In this document: positions 61,034 through 64,000 of the stretch, one piece after another | Layout: each line of letters starts with the position of its first letter | How positions within the stretch are numbered: position 1 is the first letter of the stretch | Made by a program: the position numbers and the translations under genes | The notes under the pieces: model-generated | Databases searched by the model: none | Told to the model about the DNA's origin: nothing | Seen by the model: the letters and a program-made list of their open reading frames with translations, nothing else | Assembly (NCBI GenBank): GCA_029257805.1 | Contig: JARIAR010000009.1 | Coordinates: 154,857 to 218,856, forward strand | Length of the DNA: 64,000 nucleotides | Reading direction: 5' to 3' | Source of the DNA: Blautia sp. | Lineage (GTDB): Bacteria; Bacillota; Clostridia; Lachnospirales; Lachnospiraceae

Positions 61034-61581
61034 ATGTTAAGACAGACCCCCCTGTTACAGCCCTTTACGCAAGGCTTTCCAAAGATGATGACCAGACCGG
61101 GGATAGCAATTCCATCGTGAATCAAAAACGCATCCTCGAAACCTACGCTCGTGACAATGGCTTCCTGAACTACCGCTTTTTTGTGGACGATGGCTGGAGT
61201 AGTGCGAATTTTGATCGCCCCGGCTTCATGGAGATGATGGACTGCGTGGAACGAGGTGAGGTGAAATGTGTCATCACCAAAGACCTCAGCCGCGTGGGAC
61301 GCAATTACTTACAGGTCGGAATGTTTACGGAAATCACCTTCCCCAAGAAGGGTGTCCGTTTTATCGCCATCAATGACGGCGTGGACAGTGCACAGGGCGA
61401 CAACGATTTAACCGCTTTAAAGAATTTATTTAACGAATGGCTGGTGAGAGATACGAGCAGAAAAATCAAAGCAGTTTTCCGCAGCAAGGGCATGAGCGGA
61501 AAGCCGATTACAAGTCAGCCTGTCTATGGCTATCTAAAAGGCGAGGATGGAACCTTTGTCATTGACATAGAGCCGAAATAG
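61034..61581 (+). pseudogene. Large serine recombinase, frameshifted and truncated
   Basis: The N-terminal catalytic domain of a TnpX/Tn4451-like large serine recombinase, the integrase of many clostridial elements. ATG at 61034 follows GGAGG by five bases and encodes MLRQT; a run of six C residues (about 61047-61052) then shifts the frame, since one more C would restore PPVTALYARLSKDDD with the catalytic serine region. Conserved ITKDLSRVGRNYLQVG and AINDGVDSAQGDND follow. A TAG stop after DIEPK cuts the protein near 185 residues; the recombinase and zinc-ribbon domains are lost. It is richer in G+C than the flanking DNA, which fits transfer. Confidence 0.85.
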
Positions 61582-61807
61582 ATAGCCCCTTTTTTAAAGT
61601 CCTCAAATCGTCCCCTCACAAAAACATTTTTTATTTATTAATAACAACACTTTTAATAAGTATGATTCACTTAATCCAATTTTCGTACCTACAAATATAC
61701 TTGAAATATAGTAAATTCTCTTTTCAAACCAGGAACTACTAAACTTATATCCTGTTATAAAATCAATTCCCAAATCATTAAACACTACTACTCCAACTAC
61801 TTATCAA
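61582..61807. other. Noncoding spacer after the recombinase remnant
   Basis: 225 A/T-rich bases between the recombinase stop and the end of the permease gene. A 60-codon minus-strand reading frame (61603-61785) has a weak GGAG upstream but no recognisable motif, so I do not call it a gene. No attachment-site repeat was identified. Confidence 0.5.
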
Positions 61808-63091
61808 TTAATCTGACATAGCCAAAATCTCCTTCGGATTTACTCTCATTATCTTCACAGAAGATAATGCAGTAACTCCAACACAGAAAATAACTCCTCC
61901 CATGCCCACAACAAACACATTTCCTGCTTTTAAAACAACATTAGAAACATCAAGCATACTTCCAAGAAAACGCGTCCCTAAAAACACAACAGGAACTGCA
62001 AGCAAAAAGCTTCCGGCAAATACAAACAGGTTTTCCGCAATAAGTTTCCTCATGACCCTTCCTTTGGAAAATCCCATAGAAAGAAAGATTCCCATCTCTC
62101 TTGTTCTTTCCTGGTTCCACATAGTAAGAATAATTGTAAGAATTACCGTTCCCAGGGCAATCACAACTGCCAGCATGAGAAACAGAATCTTTTCCATCTG
62201 AGTCAGAGGGCCTGCCGCTCTGTCATAGTCTGCATTATTTGTATTAATAAAATAGCTGTCCCAATCATAACCCGGAATGGACTGAAGTTTTTTCAGCGCC
62301 TCTGTAAGAAGTGCCGGATCTTCGATCCAGAATGTAATTCCATTTCCATACTCTGTCTTTTCCTGCCATACCTTCCTCTGAACATCCATACCACTTTTTT
62401 CATCTACAAAAATATAATTGGAGCGAATCTCTGTCTCCGCTCTCTGCGTGGAAGTATTATCTGCCTCCGGGTCTACCTGAAAAATCCCCACAATCTGAAA
62501 ATCATATGTATTTCCTACCCCGGAACGTGCCCGCATGATCATCTCGTCTGTTACAGTTCCGGTGATCGTATCACCTATGTGCAAACCATTTGCTGCAGCA
62601 AGCTCCTCGGAAATAACAGCTTTTCCAATATCGCCTCTTTGAATATGCTCCCCTTCTGTAAGCTTTAATTTTCCTTCCGTAAACTCTCTTCCAAGAACAC
62701 TTTCCATACAGGAAACCATTCTTGCCGTATGGGCTTCTTCCTTCCCTTCTGACGTAAATTTTCCCGGAATCAGGACAAGTTCCTTCATGGAAAGAAAAAA
62801 CGTATTTGTTCCGCTCCACTTCTTTGGTTTTATCACTTCTGCCGCCACTTCTCCCAGTTCCGGTGTTACCAGATTTTCATCATCAAAAGTTCTTTCCACC
62901 GTAAGACAGGCATAAAACTGTTTTCGAAGCTCCTCAAGGGAACTTCCCACTGCATCTGTAAGTGTAATTCCCGAAAGCACCAGAACGGACAGGGTAAAAA
63001 AGATTCCCACAAGAATCGCACTTCTTGATTTCTTTCGTTTCAGATACAACGCTGCATAGTATAAACTTCCTCTATCTTTATTCTTTTGCAT
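61808..63091 (-). CDS. FtsX/MacB-type ABC transporter permease
   Basis: About 427-residue permease. One N-terminal helix (AILVGIFFTLSVLVLSGITL) is followed by a large extracellular MacB-like domain (about residues 50-295), then three C-terminal helices (FLMLAVVIALGTVILTIILT, FVFAGSFLLAVPVVFLG and VVGMGGVIFCVGVTAL), ending in the family tail RVNPKEILAMSD. I start at 63091 (ATG nine bases after GGAGG); the TTG at 63100 is less likely. It overlaps the ATPase gene by 14 bases. The cargo is unknown; peptide or antibiotic export is typical. Confidence 0.9.
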   Translation of the reverse strand: MQKNKDRGSLYYAALYLKRKKSRSAILVGIFFTLSVLVLSGITLTDAVGSSLEELRKQFYACLTVERTFDDENLVTPELGEVAAEVIKPKKWSGTNTFFLSMKELVLIPGKFTSEGKEEAHTARMVSCMESVLGREFTEGKLKLTEGEHIQRGDIGKAVISEELAAANGLHIGDTITGTVTDEMIMRARSGVGNTYDFQIVGIFQVDPEADNTSTQRAETEIRSNYIFVDEKSGMDVQRKVWQEKTEYGNGITFWIEDPALLTEALKKLQSIPGYDWDSYFINTNNADYDRAAGPLTQMEKILFLMLAVVIALGTVILTIILTMWNQERTREMGIFLSMGFSKGRVMRKLIAENLFVFAGSFLLAVPVVFLGTRFLGSMLDVSNVVLKAGNVFVVGMGGVIFCVGVTALSSVKIMRVNPKEILAMSD

Positions 63092-63722
63092 ACTCTCCAA
63101 CCTCCGCTGAAAAACGCTTATCTCTATAAGTACATACTACGTCAGCTTCTTTTGCCAGAGCAGAAGAATGCGTTACCATAATGACGCATCTTCCTTCTTC
63201 ATGAGCACTTTTTTTCAAAAGCTCCATAATTCCCTTTGCAGTGTCTTCGTCAAGATTTCCAGTAGGCTCATCTGCCAAAATCACCGGCTTGTTGCTTGCA
63301 ATCCCTCTTGCAATGGCAACTCTCTGCTGCTGCCCGCCGGAAAGCTTCAGCACATTTCTGTTCCACAGTTCCCTGGAAAGCCCTACCTTTTCCAGTGCCT
63401 CCTCCATAGGAAGCTTTGCAGTCAGCTCCACATTTTCTTTTACCGTCATATACTCAATCAGATTATATCCCTGAAAAATAAATGCCACATGATCCTGCCT
63501 GTGCTTATCAAGCCCATATTCTTTAATATCCGTTCCATCATAAAGAATCTTTCCCTTTCTTGGACTGTCAAGTCCACCCAGAAGCGAAAGCATGGTAGTT
63601 TTTCCACAGCCGGACTGTCCCAGAATAGCGTACAGCTTCCCCTTTTCAAAATTGAGATTCACATTTTCCAGAACTGTATTGTAATCTGTGTAAGAATACA
63701 TCATATCAACAATCTGTAGCAT
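63078..63722 (-). CDS. MacB/LolD-type ABC transporter ATP-binding protein
   Basis: 214-residue ATPase. Walker A AILGQSGCGKTTML near residue 32, the Q-loop FIFQGYNLIEY near 83, signature KLSGGQQQRVAIARG near 127 and Walker B VILADEPTGNLDE near 147 are complete. It powers the two FtsX-type permeases on either side. GGAGGAATAAG precedes the ATG. Confidence 0.95.
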   Translation of the reverse strand: MLQIVDMMYSYTDYNTVLENVNLNFEKGKLYAILGQSGCGKTTMLSLLGGLDSPRKGKILYDGTDIKEYGLDKHRQDHVAFIFQGYNLIEYMTVKENVELTAKLPMEEALEKVGLSRELWNRNVLKLSGGQQQRVAIARGIASNKPVILADEPTGNLDEDTAKGIMELLKKSAHEEGRCVIMVTHSSALAKEADVVCTYRDKRFSAEVGEYAKE

Positions 63723-63799
63723 CGCTTATTCCTCCTGTTTTATGATCCTGGCATTTTTTATTTCATAAATTTTATCACATTTTTTTGAATTCCCTTTCA

Positions 63800-64000
63800 T
63801 TATTCAATCATAGACAGCACCTGTATGGGTTCCAACTTTAATGTTTTCTTAATCACTCCATTTACACAGAAACAAATTATGAAAATCATAACAATAAATA
63901 CTGTCAGGACAGTTCTGACATCTATTCTTGTGTTTAGTTCCTCAGGTGGCTCTACACCTGTTTTCTGGTTCTTTGCCATTTCTGATACTTTACTTTGTTC
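63800..64000 (-). CDS. ABC transporter permease, C-terminal end only (5' part outside window)
   Basis: The last 66 codons of a gene entering from the right edge. The reading frame contains a charged segment, one hydrophobic helix (VLTVFIVMIFIICFCVNGVI) and the characteristic FtsX/MacB-family tail TLKLEPIQVLSMIE before the stop. It precedes the ATPase gene by 77 bases, so permease-ATPase-permease is the likely operon order. Confidence 0.75.
   Translation of the reverse strand, partial: EQSKVSEMAKNQKTGVEPPEELNTRIDVRTVLTVFIVMIFIICFCVNGVIKKTLKLEPIQVLSMIE

Noticed and set aside
61603..61785. 60-residue minus-strand frame between the recombinase remnant and the permease
   Set aside because: Weak ribosome-binding site, no motif, A/T-rich composition; a bacteriocin or small membrane protein cannot be supported.

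Overview
The window looks like a chromosome segment of a strictly anaerobic, low-GC member of Clostridia, most likely a gut Lachnospiraceae. Pointers are the A/T-rich intergenic DNA, strong GGAGG ribosome-binding sites, pyruvate:ferredoxin oxidoreductase, HydG, the oxygen-independent (cbi) cobalamin pathway and a selenium-type molybdenum-hydroxylase system. No rRNA, tRNA, CRISPR array or complete mobile element was seen.

Layout. 1-4.3 kb: the start of an anaerobic corrin-ring operon (cbiD-cbiL-cbiF-cbiG-cbiH, minus strand, running off the left edge) behind a strong promoter and a structured leader that ends in a terminator, i.e. a probable riboswitch of a class I could not name. 4.4-9.6 kb: an RNA pseudouridine synthase, a pantothenate/CoA cluster (coaX, ECF S component, coaBC) and a YtqB/MnmM-type methyltransferase. 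9.7-14.2 kb: cyclophilin lipoprotein, trpS, luxS, an SH3 lipoprotein and hydG.

14.2-38.7 kb is the metabolic core: a large purine/urate (nitrogen heterocycle) degradation island. It holds an XdhC-type Mo-enzyme maturation protein, a hydantoinase/dihydropyrimidinase, a YheO-like PAS regulator with an unknown partner gene, a DUF1015 protein, the plus-strand operon ygeX-ygeY-ygeW-arcC, and the minus-strand genes ssnA-ygfK-xdhD-type fused hydroxylase-xdhA-xdhB-xdhC-yqeB-yqeC-mocA. Together they can hydroxylate a purine, open the ring, process diaminopropionate-like and carbamoyl intermediates, and harvest ATP through carbamate kinase. An L-cysteine desulfidase (cyuA) is embedded in it.

38.8-46.4 kb: a minus-strand run YfhO-GT2-GtrA-cobT-cobU-cobS-CobU-like-cobC couples cell-envelope glycosylation genes with nucleotide-loop assembly of cobalamin. 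46.4-50.7 kb: pyruvate:ferredoxin oxidoreductase and a cysteine-containing Rrf2 regulator, each with a similar inverted repeat just downstream of its -10 box. 50.7-59.2 kb: CcdA-aroK, a YkpA-like ABC-F ATPase, YbaK, membrane and transglutaminase-like proteins, an NlpC/P60 hydrolase with a Thr-Pro-rich spacer, and a PF00882-type protein. 59.2-61.6 kb is a decayed mobile-element scar: XRE regulator, DUF6440 remnant, and a large serine recombinase broken by a frameshift and an early stop. 61.8-64 kb: a MacB/FtsX-type ABC transporter continuing off the right edge.
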